Part shown: positions 1 to 8,595 of the stretch, one piece after another | Layout: each line of letters starts with the position of its first letter | Position numbering within the stretch: the stretch's first letter is position 1 | From: JAAYCU01 sp964401335 | GTDB lineage: Bacteria; Planctomycetota; Phycisphaerae; UBA1845; PWPN01 | DNA length: 64,000 bases | Assembly: GCA_964401335.1 (NCBI GenBank) | Contig: CAYNYK010000001.1 | Location: 62,001 to 126,000 of the forward strand | Reading direction: 5' to 3' | Notes under the pieces: model-generated | Seen by the model: the letters and a program-made list of their open reading frames with translations, nothing else | What the model was told of the DNA's origin: nothing | Database searches by the model: none | Translations under genes and position numbers: made by a program

Positions 1-582
1 CTGCAGGCGGCCGGCCTGGAGTCCGAGGCGGGATCGTCCGCCGAGGTTGCCCCGGAACCGACCAAAGAAGAGACCGGCGGTTTGAGCCAGGCGGATATCG
101 ATGCTGCTCTTAATGCGGCGCAGGGGGTTGGTTCGGTCGCCTCGGAGGCCCGGGTGGACGCAACCGGTCGCCCGTTTGATGAAGCCGCCGCGGCCATGGC
201 CGCCGCCATTGCGCAGGAGACTGCCCAAGCCGCTTCCGCGACGCCTAAACCATTACCGCCCGGTTCCCGACCCATCGAGTTGCCGGAGATTGGTGGGGAA
301 TCCATTACTTCGCGTGAATCGCAGGCTATCGATCTGCTCCGCGACGTTGATCTAACCGTGAAAATAGAGCTGGGGCGCAGCCGTATGCTGGTGGACGATG
401 TATTGCGGCTGGGTGAAGGCTCGGTCGTTGAGTTGGACAAACTGGCCGGTGATCCGGTTGATGTGTTGGTGAATAATCGACTCGTGGCGCGTGGCGAGGT
501 GCTCGTGCTTAACGACAACTTCTGTGTGCGAATCAACGATATCGTGAACCGGGAGGGCGAAGAAGACGAGGAGGAGGAATAA
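1..582 (+). CDS. fliN: Flagellar motor switch protein FliN, 5'-partial
   Basis: FliN is part of the cytoplasmic C-ring that sets rotation direction and helps dock export substrates. The last ~80 residues form a SpoA (surface presentation of antigens) domain, with a DLTVKIELG strand, a VDDVLRLGEGSVVELD segment and LVARGEVLVLNDNFCVRI. The frame is open from base 1. An internal LSQADIDAAL motif of the FliM/FliN N-terminal type follows a TTG at 82. That TTG could be called a start, but the coding sequence reads through it, so the true start probably lies upstream of the window. The C-terminus ends in an acidic run of Glu and Asp. It is the first visible gene of the export operon. Confidence 0.9.
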   Translation: MQAAGLESEAGSSAEVAPEPTKEETGGLSQADIDAALNAAQGVGSVASEARVDATGRPFDEAAAAMAAAIAQETAQAASATPKPLPPGSRPIELPEIGGESITSRESQAIDLLRDVDLTVKIELGRSRMLVDDVLRLGEGSVVELDKLAGDPVDVLVNNRLVARGEVLVLNDNFCVRINDIVNREGEEDEEEE

Positions 583-732
583 ACTTGTTCGGCCGGTATG
601 CCCTGAGCAGGATCGCTCGGGGCGCGTCTCATCGCTCGTTTTTCGAGCTAGCCGTGGCGAAAACACGGCGGGGATGTTCGACGCGGCGGCCTTGATCGGC
701 AGGATGCCCAGCGGACCAGGAGGGTCCATTTC

Positions 733-1527
733 ATGTTTACACCCCGTTATCTATCGGCAACCGTGATCTTGACTTGGGCTGTCGCCCTGGTGTCCGTTGT
801 GGCCAATCAGGAGGCGACCGTTTCACCGGACGAAACGGCTGATCTACGGGTTCCGATCAAGAATATCGGTTTCGTGGGTCAGGAGCACCGCGCGCCGATG
901 ATGTGCGCGGAGGAGACGACGGAGACGCGGTCGGCCGAATCCAAGCCGATTGTCCGCTCGTCCACTCCGATCGGGGCCCAGCATCCGGTAAGTGATACGG
1001 CGCATGCGGCAGGGGGGACGGCCCTATCCCGTGAAAGCGAGGGGAAGAGTCTGTCGCGCGATAACCGAGTCACCGCCGGCTTTTCCTGGCGGGATGGTTT
1101 GCCTCTGGTGTTGGTTTTAGGCCTGATTGCCGGAATGGCTTTGCTGCTGCGCCGGTTTCTTCCGAATCAGCGTTTGTTAACCGGATCGGCGGCGATTGAA
1201 ATCGTGGCCCGTACCGGCTTGTCGTCGAAACAGCAATTGGTTTTGGTCAAAATGGGCGGTCGCCTCGTGTTATTGGGGGTCTCGGCCGAAAGGATCAATC
1301 CGCTGTCGGAGGTGGTCGACCCCGACGAAGTAGCGACCCTGATCGGGGCGGCGGCGGGCGATCGTCCGGGATCGATGCGGAGGGCGTTCGCCGACTCATT
1401 CGAGCGTGAGGTCCGAACCTATGCCGAGCCTTCGAAAGACGACCAACTGGTCGAGACGGTCGGTGGCGAGGTTCGCGGCCTGTTGGACAAGCTTCGTCGG
1501 CATACCCGTGCGCGGGAGGTGGCCTGA
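733..1527 (+). CDS. fliO: Flagellar biosynthesis protein FliO
   Basis: FliO helps assemble the FliP-FliQ-FliR export gate. The 264-residue protein has an N-terminal hydrophobic segment at about residues 8-24 that looks like a signal or anchor. A long polar low-complexity stretch follows, then a second membrane helix at about 120-136 (LVLVLGLIAGMALLLRR). After it comes the conserved FliO cytoplasmic domain: IEIVARTGLSSKQQLVLVKMGGRLVLLGVS, then a segment rich in Asp, Glu and Ala. The ATG is preceded by AGGAGG, as expected for a strong site. The call rests on this two-helix layout and on the position between fliN and fliP. FliO is poorly conserved in length. Confidence 0.82.
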   Translation: MFTPRYLSATVILTWAVALVSVVANQEATVSPDETADLRVPIKNIGFVGQEHRAPMMCAEETTETRSAESKPIVRSSTPIGAQHPVSDTAHAAGGTALSRESEGKSLSRDNRVTAGFSWRDGLPLVLVLGLIAGMALLLRRFLPNQRLLTGSAAIEIVARTGLSSKQQLVLVKMGGRLVLLGVSAERINPLSEVVDPDEVATLIGAAAGDRPGSMRRAFADSFEREVRTYAEPSKDDQLVETVGGEVRGLLDKLRRHTRAREVA

Positions 1528-1625
1528 AAAGTATTTCGGCCTATCCGCCACCTTATAGGGGGTGACGGGCCGACGGGTCTTGGTGGTTAGAAGCGAACAG
1601 AAACAACGCAAAGGAATTGCGTGGC

Positions 1626-2447
1626 ATGATACGGCATGGAGGCCTGATCTGGTTTTTAGCCGCGGCGATGGTGGCCACCGCTGTGGTTGAGTTGCGCGCC
1701 CAGACCTTGCCCCCTGATCCTGCGGTCGAGAATCCATTGGCCATTCCCGATGTCAGCCGGGTATTGCCGCCGGCCACCACCCGCGAGGGGGTCCATGCGA
1801 GTCTGAAAATACTCTTAATCATGACCGTGCTGGCCCTGGCCCCGGCCATTCTGATCATGACCACCTGTTTTACCCGCATCGTGATCGTCCTGGCCTTATT
1901 ACGGCAGGCCATCGGCACCGCTCAGTTGCCTCCTTATCAGGTGCTCATCGGGTTGTCGCTGTTTCTGACTTTCCTGGTCATGGCCCCGACCTATGAAAAA
2001 ATCAATAACGATGCCTTGCGTCCCTGGCTTGATGATGCGCCGGGTATGACCCAGGCCCGGGCCCTCGATCTGGCGGAGGGACATTTGCGCGATTTCATGT
2101 TCGATCAGATCGAGAACGTCGGCAATCATGAGGACATTTTTCTGTTTCTGGAGTATCAACAGGACCGTGAAATTCCCGTCGCCCAAAACATCAGGCGGGC
2201 CGACGTGCCCACCCGCGTGCTGATCCCCGCGTATATTTTGAGCGAATTAAAAACGGCCTTCGTGATGGGTTTTCGGATCTATCTTCCGTTTCTGGTCATT
2301 GACATGGTTATTTCGACCATTTTGATATCAATGGGCATGTTGATGCTGCCGCCGGTGATGATTTCCTTGCCGTTCAAGTTGCTGTTGTTTGTATTGGCCG
2401 ACGGCTGGCATCTGGTGGTGGCCTCGCTGTTGGCGAGTTTCAGTTAG
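1626..2447 (+). CDS. fliP: Flagellar export gate protein FliP
   Basis: FliP forms the pentameric core of the flagellar type III export gate in the inner membrane. The 273-residue protein has a cleavable-looking N-terminal signal, a conserved block with the helix LLIMTVLALAPAILIMTT, the QAIGTAQLPPYQVLIGLSLF region, and the C-terminal signature ISMGMLMLPPVMISLPFKLL. The ATG at 1626 is chosen over an in-frame TTG at 1617. AAGGA at 1611-1615 sits 10 nt before the ATG but would abut the TTG. The gene is followed by an unusually long 214-nt gap before fliQ, which holds a palindromic repeat. Confidence 0.95.
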   Translation: MIRHGGLIWFLAAAMVATAVVELRAQTLPPDPAVENPLAIPDVSRVLPPATTREGVHASLKILLIMTVLALAPAILIMTTCFTRIVIVLALLRQAIGTAQLPPYQVLIGLSLFLTFLVMAPTYEKINNDALRPWLDDAPGMTQARALDLAEGHLRDFMFDQIENVGNHEDIFLFLEYQQDREIPVAQNIRRADVPTRVLIPAYILSELKTAFVMGFRIYLPFLVIDMVISTILISMGMLMLPPVMISLPFKLLLFVLADGWHLVVASLLASFS

Positions 2448-2452
2448 GACGG

Positions 2453-2616
2453 GTGATTCACCAAGGAGACACGAAGACACGGAGTATTTTAGGATCATGG
2501 GATAACATGCTTGGCGATTGAGTATCATGCATGTGCCTGGCGTCGAGTTATTCATACGTGTTTTTTTATTTAAATCACTTTTCTCCGTGCTCTTGGTGTA
2601 CTCCGTGGTGAATCAC
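2453..2616. repeat. Palindromic CCACGGAG-type element between fliP and fliQ
   Basis: Two imperfect inverted arms, 2453-2484 and 2583-2616, share GTGATTCACCA followed by GGAG, ACAC and CACGGAG blocks in opposite orientation. They are separated by about 98 bp of less GC-rich DNA. The size and terminal inverted repeats resemble a non-coding miniature element or REP-like palindrome. Related arms occur at 13249-13292, 47211-47271 and 50791-50925. The element lengthens the fliP-fliQ spacer in an otherwise compact operon. No reading frame inside it is convincing. Confidence 0.6.
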
Positions 2617-2661
2617 TTAGGTGAACCGTCGGGTGCGGGTCGGGAAGGAAGGAGCGAAATC

Positions 2662-2922
2662 ATGGAGATCAATCAGGCCGTGGACCTCGGACGGGAAGCG
2701 TTGCTGCTGACCCTGATTATTTCCGCGCCCATCATGGGTATCGGTTTGATTGTCGGCCTGGTGGTTTCGTTGTTTCAATCCATGACCCAGCTTCATGAAC
2801 AGACCCTGAGCTTTGTGCCCAAGATCGTGGCCATGGTGGCCGTCTCCTTGCTGCTGGTTCCCTGGATTACCGAGCGGCTGCTGGAGTATGCCCGAACCAT
2901 GTTGGGGGCCTCGCCGTTTTAA
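2662..2922 (+). CDS. fliQ: Flagellar export gate protein FliQ
   Basis: FliQ packs around FliP/FliR in the export gate. The 86-residue protein consists of two membrane helices, LLLTLIISAPIMGIGLIVGLV and IVAMVAVSLLLVPWI, joined by the conserved loop SLFQSMTQLHEQTLSFVPK. The start at 2662 is set by GGAAGGAG at 2647-2654, seven bases upstream. The frame stays open upstream into the inserted repeat, but those codons show no family similarity. The length matches the usual 86-90 residues. Confidence 0.95.
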   Translation: MEINQAVDLGREALLLTLIISAPIMGIGLIVGLVVSLFQSMTQLHEQTLSFVPKIVAMVAVSLLLVPWITERLLEYARTMLGASPF

Positions 2923-2971
2923 CGTGAGGCCCACTGTTAGGCGGAAAGACGAAAGAGAACGGGTTTTTGTT

Positions 2972-3757
2972 ATGCCGTTACAGTTGTTCGATCATTATCA
3001 ACTCTTGCCCGCTTTTCTGCTGGTGTTGTTCCGCATGGCCGGGCTGATGGTATCGGCCCCGTTGTTCAGCAGCGCGCTGTTACCGACCCAGGTGAAGGCT
3101 TTTTTGGCGGTGGTCATGGCCGCCGCCGTGTTTCCCATGGTGATGCCCACGGTCCCCGCCCCGGTGACGATGGCTTCGGTGTTGACCGGTCTGTTCGGCG
3201 AATTGTGCATCGGTATCCTGCTCGGTTTCGGGGTGACCTTGTTATTCAGCGGAGTACAGTTGGGCTTGCAGGCGGCGGCTCAGCAGGCCGGTCTGGGTCT
3301 GGCCAGCAGCTTCGACCCTACGATGGAAACCGAGACCGCCGAAGTCGTCCAGTTATACAACCTGGTCGCTATTTTCATGTTCCTGGGCATCGGCGGGCAT
3401 CATGCTCTTGTCCGGGCCCTTTTGGATAGTTTCCAAAGCGTGCCGCCGCTGCAATTCGCGGCCGGCGGGGAGATGCTCGACGTGGTGGTGCGCATGATCG
3501 GTGCCTCTTTTACCATCGCCATTCGGGTCGGCGGACCGATCATGCTCACGTTGCTGCTGGCGTTCGTGACCTTGGGGTTCGTGTCCCGTACCGTGCCGCA
3601 GTTGAACATTCTGAACGTCGGATTTCCCTTGAAACTCATGGTGGCCATGCTGGTCATGGCTCTGTCGATCGTGGCTTTTGAAAAAGTATTGCTCGACGGC
3701 CTGGCCGACTTTCTGGACCTGACCCGCGAGGCCCTCGGCCTGGCCCCCGTGTATTGA
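2972..3757 (+). CDS. fliR: Flagellar export gate protein FliR
   Basis: FliR completes the FliPQR gate through which flagellar subunits leave the cytoplasm. The 261-residue protein has about six hydrophobic segments. Typical blocks are FRMAGLMVSAPLFSSALLPTQ near the N-terminus, QLGLQAAAQQAGLGLASSFDP in the middle and FVSRTVPQLNILNVGFPLKL near the C-terminus. The ATG at 2972 is chosen because everything upstream in the same frame lies inside fliQ and lacks family similarity. It is 49 bp downstream of fliQ and 30 bp upstream of flhB, so it is co-transcribed with them. Confidence 0.95.
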   Translation: MPLQLFDHYQLLPAFLLVLFRMAGLMVSAPLFSSALLPTQVKAFLAVVMAAAVFPMVMPTVPAPVTMASVLTGLFGELCIGILLGFGVTLLFSGVQLGLQAAAQQAGLGLASSFDPTMETETAEVVQLYNLVAIFMFLGIGGHHALVRALLDSFQSVPPLQFAAGGEMLDVVVRMIGASFTIAIRVGGPIMLTLLLAFVTLGFVSRTVPQLNILNVGFPLKLMVAMLVMALSIVAFEKVLLDGLADFLDLTREALGLAPVY

Positions 3758-3787
3758 CGAAAGGACGGGGCGACGCCCCCGGTATTT

Positions 3788-4879
3788 ATGGCGGATACAT
3801 CACAGGAAAAAACCGAACAACCGACGACGCGACGACGAACCGAAGCCCGCGAACAAGGGCAGATCGGCAAAAGCCAGGATCTCAGCGCGGCCGTCGTGCT
3901 GCTCGGCGGACTGCTCCTGTTGTACTATACGGGGCAGAAGATTCTTGCCCGACTGGTGGATCTGACGCGAGGTTGCCTTCAAGCGGATCGGTCCATGACG
4001 GATATGAGCGCCATGGGCGCGACCCTCATGGGTGTCTTACGGGAGGCGGCCCTGATCGTGCTGCCGCTCATGTTACTCGTCCTGGTCCTCGCCCTGGTCA
4101 GCATGTTTCTCCAGGTCGGATGGCTTTTCAGCTTCAAGCCGGTACGCCCCAGTCTTGGCAAGCTCAACCCCCTCAACGGGCTCAAGCGCATGTTTGGCCC
4201 CCGAGCCTTTATTCAACTGGTCATGGGTCTGGCCAAGATGTCCCTGCTGGGTTTGGTGGCCTATATGACCATCCGGGACGAGGTCAATACGCTCGTTTTC
4301 GCGTCGTCCCTGCACAAGCTGGGGATCGTGGCCTTGGCCGCTCAACTGGTTTTTCGTCTGGGCATTCGGCTGGCGTTGGTTCTGCTCGTCCTGGCCATTA
4401 TGGACTACATCTATCAGCGTCATCGGACCGAGAAGGACCTGATGATGACCAAGGAGGAGGTTAAGGAGGAACTGAAACGTATGGAGGGTGATCCCAAGAT
4501 CAAGCAGCGCCGCCGCCAGGTGCAGATGCAAATGGCCTTGAAGCGCATCCGCGCGGCCGTACCCAAGGCCGATGTGGTCATCACGAACCCGACCGAGCTG
4601 GCCGTCGCCATCCAGTACGATGAGCGGACCATGAATGCGCCTCGGGTGACCGCGAAGGGGGCCGGCCTGCTGGCCAAACATATTCGCGAGTTGGCCATTG
4701 AGTACGGGGTACCCATCGTGGAACGTAAGCCTCTGGCGCAGGCCCTGTATAAAACCGTGGAAGTCGGTCAGGAAATACCCGCCCAGTTCTATCGGGCGGT
4801 GGCGGAGATCCTGGCTTATGTATATGAGCTGGCCGGCGGGCGCTCGCGTAGCGCGGCGGCCGCGGTCGGATTGAATTGA
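3788..4879 (+). CDS. flhB: Flagellar export switch protein FlhB
   Basis: FlhB is the inner-membrane switch that changes export specificity from rod/hook to filament substrates after cleaving itself. The protein has 363 residues. The N-terminus shows the typical EKTEQPTTRRRTEAREQGQIGKSQDLSAAV. Four membrane helices follow, then a charged linker (KEEVKEELKRMEGDPKIKQRRR) and the cytoplasmic FlhBc domain. The self-cleavage motif, usually Asn-Pro-Thr-His, reads Asn267-Pro268-Thr269-Glu270. The scissile Asn-Pro is kept and only the His is replaced. Length and order match the family. Confidence 0.96.
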   Translation: MADTSQEKTEQPTTRRRTEAREQGQIGKSQDLSAAVVLLGGLLLLYYTGQKILARLVDLTRGCLQADRSMTDMSAMGATLMGVLREAALIVLPLMLLVLVLALVSMFLQVGWLFSFKPVRPSLGKLNPLNGLKRMFGPRAFIQLVMGLAKMSLLGLVAYMTIRDEVNTLVFASSLHKLGIVALAAQLVFRLGIRLALVLLVLAIMDYIYQRHRTEKDLMMTKEEVKEELKRMEGDPKIKQRRRQVQMQMALKRIRAAVPKADVVITNPTELAVAIQYDERTMNAPRVTAKGAGLLAKHIRELAIEYGVPIVERKPLAQALYKTVEVGQEIPAQFYRAVAEILAYVYELAGGRSRSAAAAVGLN

Positions 4880-4981
4880 TTTTAAGCGGGTGATATTCGG
4901 ATAAGGGAGAGAAATGGAATCATTGGGTTGAAGGTTCATACGCCGCCGTGTGGCGGGGTGCAATGGGTGTAGAGGTTTTTC

Positions 4982-7078
4982 ATGCCCGGTTTGGCCATCG
5001 AGCAAAACAGGACCTACAAGCTGGCGGAGCGGCATCGCGGGTTGCTGTTCCCGCTGGGGGCGCTGTCGCTTATTTTTGTCATGCTGTTCCCGCTGCCCAC
5101 TTTCCTGCTGGATATTCTGTTGTCGGCCAACATTACCCTGGCGGCGGTGGTATTGCTGACGGTGATGTATATCAACCGCCCGCTCGATTTTTCTTCGTTC
5201 CCCTCGCTCTTGCTTTCGGTGACTTTGCTTCGTTTGACCCTCAATACCGCGACCACGCGCTTGATTCTGACCAACGCTCAGGACGGCACCGCCGCCGCCG
5301 GCAAGGTCATCCAGGTGTTCGGCGAGTTTGTGACCTCCGGCAATCTGGCCGTCGGTCTGATTATTTTTACCATTCTGACGGTGATTCAGTTTGTGGTCAT
5401 CACCAAAGGGGCGACGCGTATCGCCGAGGTGGCCGCCCGATTCACCCTCGACGGCATGCCCGGCAAGCAGATGGCCATCGATGCCGATCTCAACGCCGGT
5501 CTCATTGACGAGGCGGAGGCCCGTCGCCGTCGCGAGGAAATCACCGCCGAAGCTGATTTCTACGGGGCGATGGACGGAGCCTCCAAGTTTGTCCGGGGCG
5601 ACGCGATAGCCGGTCTGATTATCACCATCGTTAATATCATCGGCGGCATCTACGTCGGCATGGTGGAACACGATATGAGTGTTCTCGAATGTCTTGCCGT
5701 GTTCACTCGCCTGACCATCGGGGATGGGCTAGTGGCGGCCATCCCGGCGTTCATTATTTCGGTGGCCGCCGGTATGCTGGTGACCCGTACCAATTCCAAA
5801 TCCAACATCGGGGAAGACCTCCTGACCCAGTTGACCGCCAAGCCGGTGGCCTTGGCCTTGGCGGCCGTGTTTCTCGGTATGCTTTCTCTGACCCCTCTGC
5901 CCCGACTGCCTTTGCTGCTGCTGGCCGCCGGTTGCGGGGGTGTCGCTTTTCTGTTGAACAATACCCGCACCGCCACCGCCGCCGCTGCCGCCCTTAAGGC
6001 CCGGGCCGAGGCTAAAAAACCCGAACGGGTCGAAAATCTTCTGGCCGTCGATCCTATGGAGCTCGAAGTAGGTTACGGCCTGATTCGACTGGTGGATCGC
6101 AAGCAGGGTGGGGACCTGCTCGACCGGATTACCAATATCCGCAAGCAAATCGCCTCTGAGTTGGGCATTATCGTGCCGCCTATTCGAGTACGTGACCATC
6201 TAAAACTTGAACCTAATCAGTACGTGATCAAGCTACGCGGTGTGCAGGTCGCCCGAGGGGAATGTATGCCCGGTTATCTGCTGGCCATCGACAATGGCAT
6301 GGTGGGCGGGGCGATTCCGGGCATCGAGACGACCGAACCGGCTTTCGGCTTACCCGCCCGCTGGATCGCCGAGGATCAGAAAACCGAGGCTGAACAGCGT
6401 AACTATACCGTCGTTTCCTGTTCCAGCGTGCTGGCGACCCATCTGACCGAGGTGATCCGTCGTCACGCCGATGAACTGCTGACCCGCCAGCAGACCCACA
6501 AGCTTCTCGAAACCCTCAAGGAGAAGTCGCCCAAGGCGGTCGAGGACGTTATTCCCGATGTGGTCAACGTCGGCGATCTCCAGCGTGTGTTACAGGGTCT
6601 TTTACGCGAGCGGGTGCCCATCCGCGACTTGGAGGCCATCCTCGAAAGCCTCGGCGAATGGGGTCGGCGGACCAAGGACACGGATATTCTGATTGAATAT
6701 GCCCGCCACACTCTGGCCAGAACGATTTGTCAGATGTATAAAGACGACCATAACGTGATCCGCGTGATCACGCTGGATCCGAAAATCGAGGATTTGATCA
6801 ACGCCCATCTGGAACGAAACGACCGCGGCGGCTATCTTAGCCTGCCACCGGGCACCCAGGCCCGGCTGGTGGCGGCCATTCGGGGCCGGGTCGAGCAGGC
6901 CATGCCGCAGGCCGGCGGCCAGATGGTGGTCGTGCTCTGCTCGCCTCAGGTGCGCATGTGGGTTCGCAAACTGATCGAGCCGACCATGGCCCAGATCCCC
7001 GTATTGGCGTTTAACGAAGTGGTTAGAGGGATTGAAGTTCAGTCCTTGGGTTTAGTGGAATTGGCGGATGAAGCTTAA
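4982..7078 (+). CDS. flhA: Flagellar export pore protein FlhA
   Basis: FlhA forms the nonameric ring of the export apparatus and receives chaperone-substrate complexes. The 698-residue protein has an N-terminal half with about eight membrane helices. It contains the FHIPEP-family cytoplasmic loop (FVTSGNLAVGLIIFTILTVIQFVVITKGATRIAEVAARFTLDGMPGKQMAID) and the ADFYGAMDGASKFVRGDAIAG motif. The soluble C-terminal domain (~350-698) has LEVGYGLIRLVD and RVRDHLKLEPNQY. The gene starts 102 bp after flhB. Its stop overlaps flhF by 11 bases, a sign of translational coupling. Confidence 0.97.
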   Translation: MPGLAIEQNRTYKLAERHRGLLFPLGALSLIFVMLFPLPTFLLDILLSANITLAAVVLLTVMYINRPLDFSSFPSLLLSVTLLRLTLNTATTRLILTNAQDGTAAAGKVIQVFGEFVTSGNLAVGLIIFTILTVIQFVVITKGATRIAEVAARFTLDGMPGKQMAIDADLNAGLIDEAEARRRREEITAEADFYGAMDGASKFVRGDAIAGLIITIVNIIGGIYVGMVEHDMSVLECLAVFTRLTIGDGLVAAIPAFIISVAAGMLVTRTNSKSNIGEDLLTQLTAKPVALALAAVFLGMLSLTPLPRLPLLLLAAGCGGVAFLLNNTRTATAAAAALKARAEAKKPERVENLLAVDPMELEVGYGLIRLVDRKQGGDLLDRITNIRKQIASELGIIVPPIRVRDHLKLEPNQYVIKLRGVQVARGECMPGYLLAIDNGMVGGAIPGIETTEPAFGLPARWIAEDQKTEAEQRNYTVVSCSSVLATHLTEVIRRHADELLTRQQTHKLLETLKEKSPKAVEDVIPDVVNVGDLQRVLQGLLRERVPIRDLEAILESLGEWGRRTKDTDILIEYARHTLARTICQMYKDDHNVIRVITLDPKIEDLINAHLERNDRGGYLSLPPGTQARLVAAIRGRVEQAMPQAGGQMVVVLCSPQVRMWVRKLIEPTMAQIPVLAFNEVVRGIEVQSLGLVELADEA

Positions 7079-8504
7079 AACATATCAAGGTTATTCGATG
7101 GCGGACGCTTTGGCCAAGGTCAAGCAGGACCTTGGCAATCAGGCGGTGATTATGCATACGCGCACCCTGCGCAAAGGGGGCGTGCTGGGGGTCGGTTCCC
7201 GGACGGTGGTGGAAATTACCGCTTCCGCGGACCCGGCCGTATTACCCGCTTCGGAACGTCGTATCCTGGGTGGGCCGGAGAACCCTGAACCGCAAAACAC
7301 TTGCCTTGAGCGGGCGAGTTTGGGACGTGGTCTTCGCGAGGCGTCGCTGGGACAAGATGTTTTAGGGGCGGCCTCCGGAAGGTGGAACGCGTCCATCCCA
7401 GCCGCCGATGCCGTTTATCCTTCCCTGCGCAACGAACTGGACGAATTGCGGATCATGGTTCGCGAGCTGTTGAGCCGATCCGGCGCCGATTCGACCGGTA
7501 TATTGCCCGGCCCGCCGGACGAACCAGCCGAGCTTCGCGATTATTACACCTGCCTGATTCAAAACGCCGTGGCCGACGAGATTGCTCGCGATATTCTCGC
7601 CCGTGCTCGCGAACGCCTGGCGGAGTGTCGTATCGGGCTGCGCGCCCGTCGTCCGGCTCGCAAGGGCCGCGTGCCCGCGGCCAAACCCGAGGAGGATGCT
7701 GCCGCCGAACAACAAGCCCTGCGCCGCCTGGTCCCGGCCGTGTTTATCGAAACCATCGAGCGAATGCTTCCCGATGCCGAACCGGTGCAACTGAACACCG
7801 ATGGCACGCCCCGCTATGTGACCCTTGTCGGACCGACCGGTGTCGGCAAGACCACCACCATCGCCAAGCTGGCCGCCCATTTCAAACTGCGGGAAAACAA
7901 ACGGGTCGGCTTGATTACCATTGATACGTATCGCATAGCCGCCGTCGACCAGTTGAAAGCTTACGCACAGATCATGAAGCTGCCTTTGGAAGTGGTCCTT
8001 ACCCCGCAGGAAATGGTCACGGCTATCCGTTCGCTGAGCGATCTTGATCTGGTCTTGATTGATACCACCGGTCGAAGCCAGAATGACGGACAGCGACTCG
8101 AGGAGTTGAAGCGCTTTCTCGACGCCGTACGCACGACGGCCGCCGAATGTCGTCCCGCGGTGGCGGGTGGGGCATCGGCGGCCTCCGCTCCCGATCCGCT
8201 GGAGGTGCATCTGGTGTTGTCCTGTGCCGCGCATCCGGGATTGATGGTCCAGGTAGCCGAACGCTTCGCTCCGCTGGGAGTCGATCGGGTGGTTTTCACC
8301 AAGGTGGACGAGGCCGTGGGGATTGGCGTTATTTTCAACCTGATCACACGTTTGCGAATACGCATGTCCTATCTGACCACGGGTCAGGACGTGCCGGACG
8401 ATATTGAAGTCAGTCATCGTCGTCGAATCGCGGAGATGGTGCTGGGCCGCGCCTCGCGACAGAGGCCCTTGCATTCGTCGTCGGCGGTGAATCATATCGC
8501 GTAG
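7068..8504 (+). CDS. flhF: Flagellar biosynthesis GTPase FlhF
   Basis: FlhF is an SRP-family GTPase that marks where a flagellum is built. In the 478-residue protein the first ~40 residues are the FlhF N-terminus (MKLKTYQGYSMADALAKV). A variable basic linker follows, then the NG domain. That domain carries the P-loop GPTGVGKTTT at about residues 254-263, the G2/G3 blocks IDTYRIAAVDQLKAYAQ and DTTGRSQND, and a late KVDEA motif. A Pro/Ala-rich insertion of about 20 residues precedes the strand LEVHLVLSCAAHP. It overlaps flhA and is followed by its regulator flhG. Confidence 0.95.
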   Translation: MKLKTYQGYSMADALAKVKQDLGNQAVIMHTRTLRKGGVLGVGSRTVVEITASADPAVLPASERRILGGPENPEPQNTCLERASLGRGLREASLGQDVLGAASGRWNASIPAADAVYPSLRNELDELRIMVRELLSRSGADSTGILPGPPDEPAELRDYYTCLIQNAVADEIARDILARARERLAECRIGLRARRPARKGRVPAAKPEEDAAAEQQALRRLVPAVFIETIERMLPDAEPVQLNTDGTPRYVTLVGPTGVGKTTTIAKLAAHFKLRENKRVGLITIDTYRIAAVDQLKAYAQIMKLPLEVVLTPQEMVTAIRSLSDLDLVLIDTTGRSQNDGQRLEELKRFLDAVRTTAAECRPAVAGGASAASAPDPLEVHLVLSCAAHPGLMVQVAERFAPLGVDRVVFTKVDEAVGIGVIFNLITRLRIRMSYLTTGQDVPDDIEVSHRRRIAEMVLGRASRQRPLHSSSAVNHIA

Positions 8505-8595
8505 TCTGTATGGATGATCTTCGCCATAACGGTCAAGGAAGCCGGTGGCGAGCCAAGCGGATCCTCAGCGGTCGGGGGTGACCGGGAGGCCAGGG

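Noticed and set aside
4073..5671. Long minus-strand open frame (532 codons) across flhB-flhA
   Set aside because: It is antisense to two well-supported genes, very rich in Gly, His and Gln, and has no recognisable domain. It is a by-product of GC-rich codon use.
7362..8495. Minus-strand open frame of 377 codons inside flhF
   Set aside because: Antisense to the FlhF GTPase motifs and without family features.
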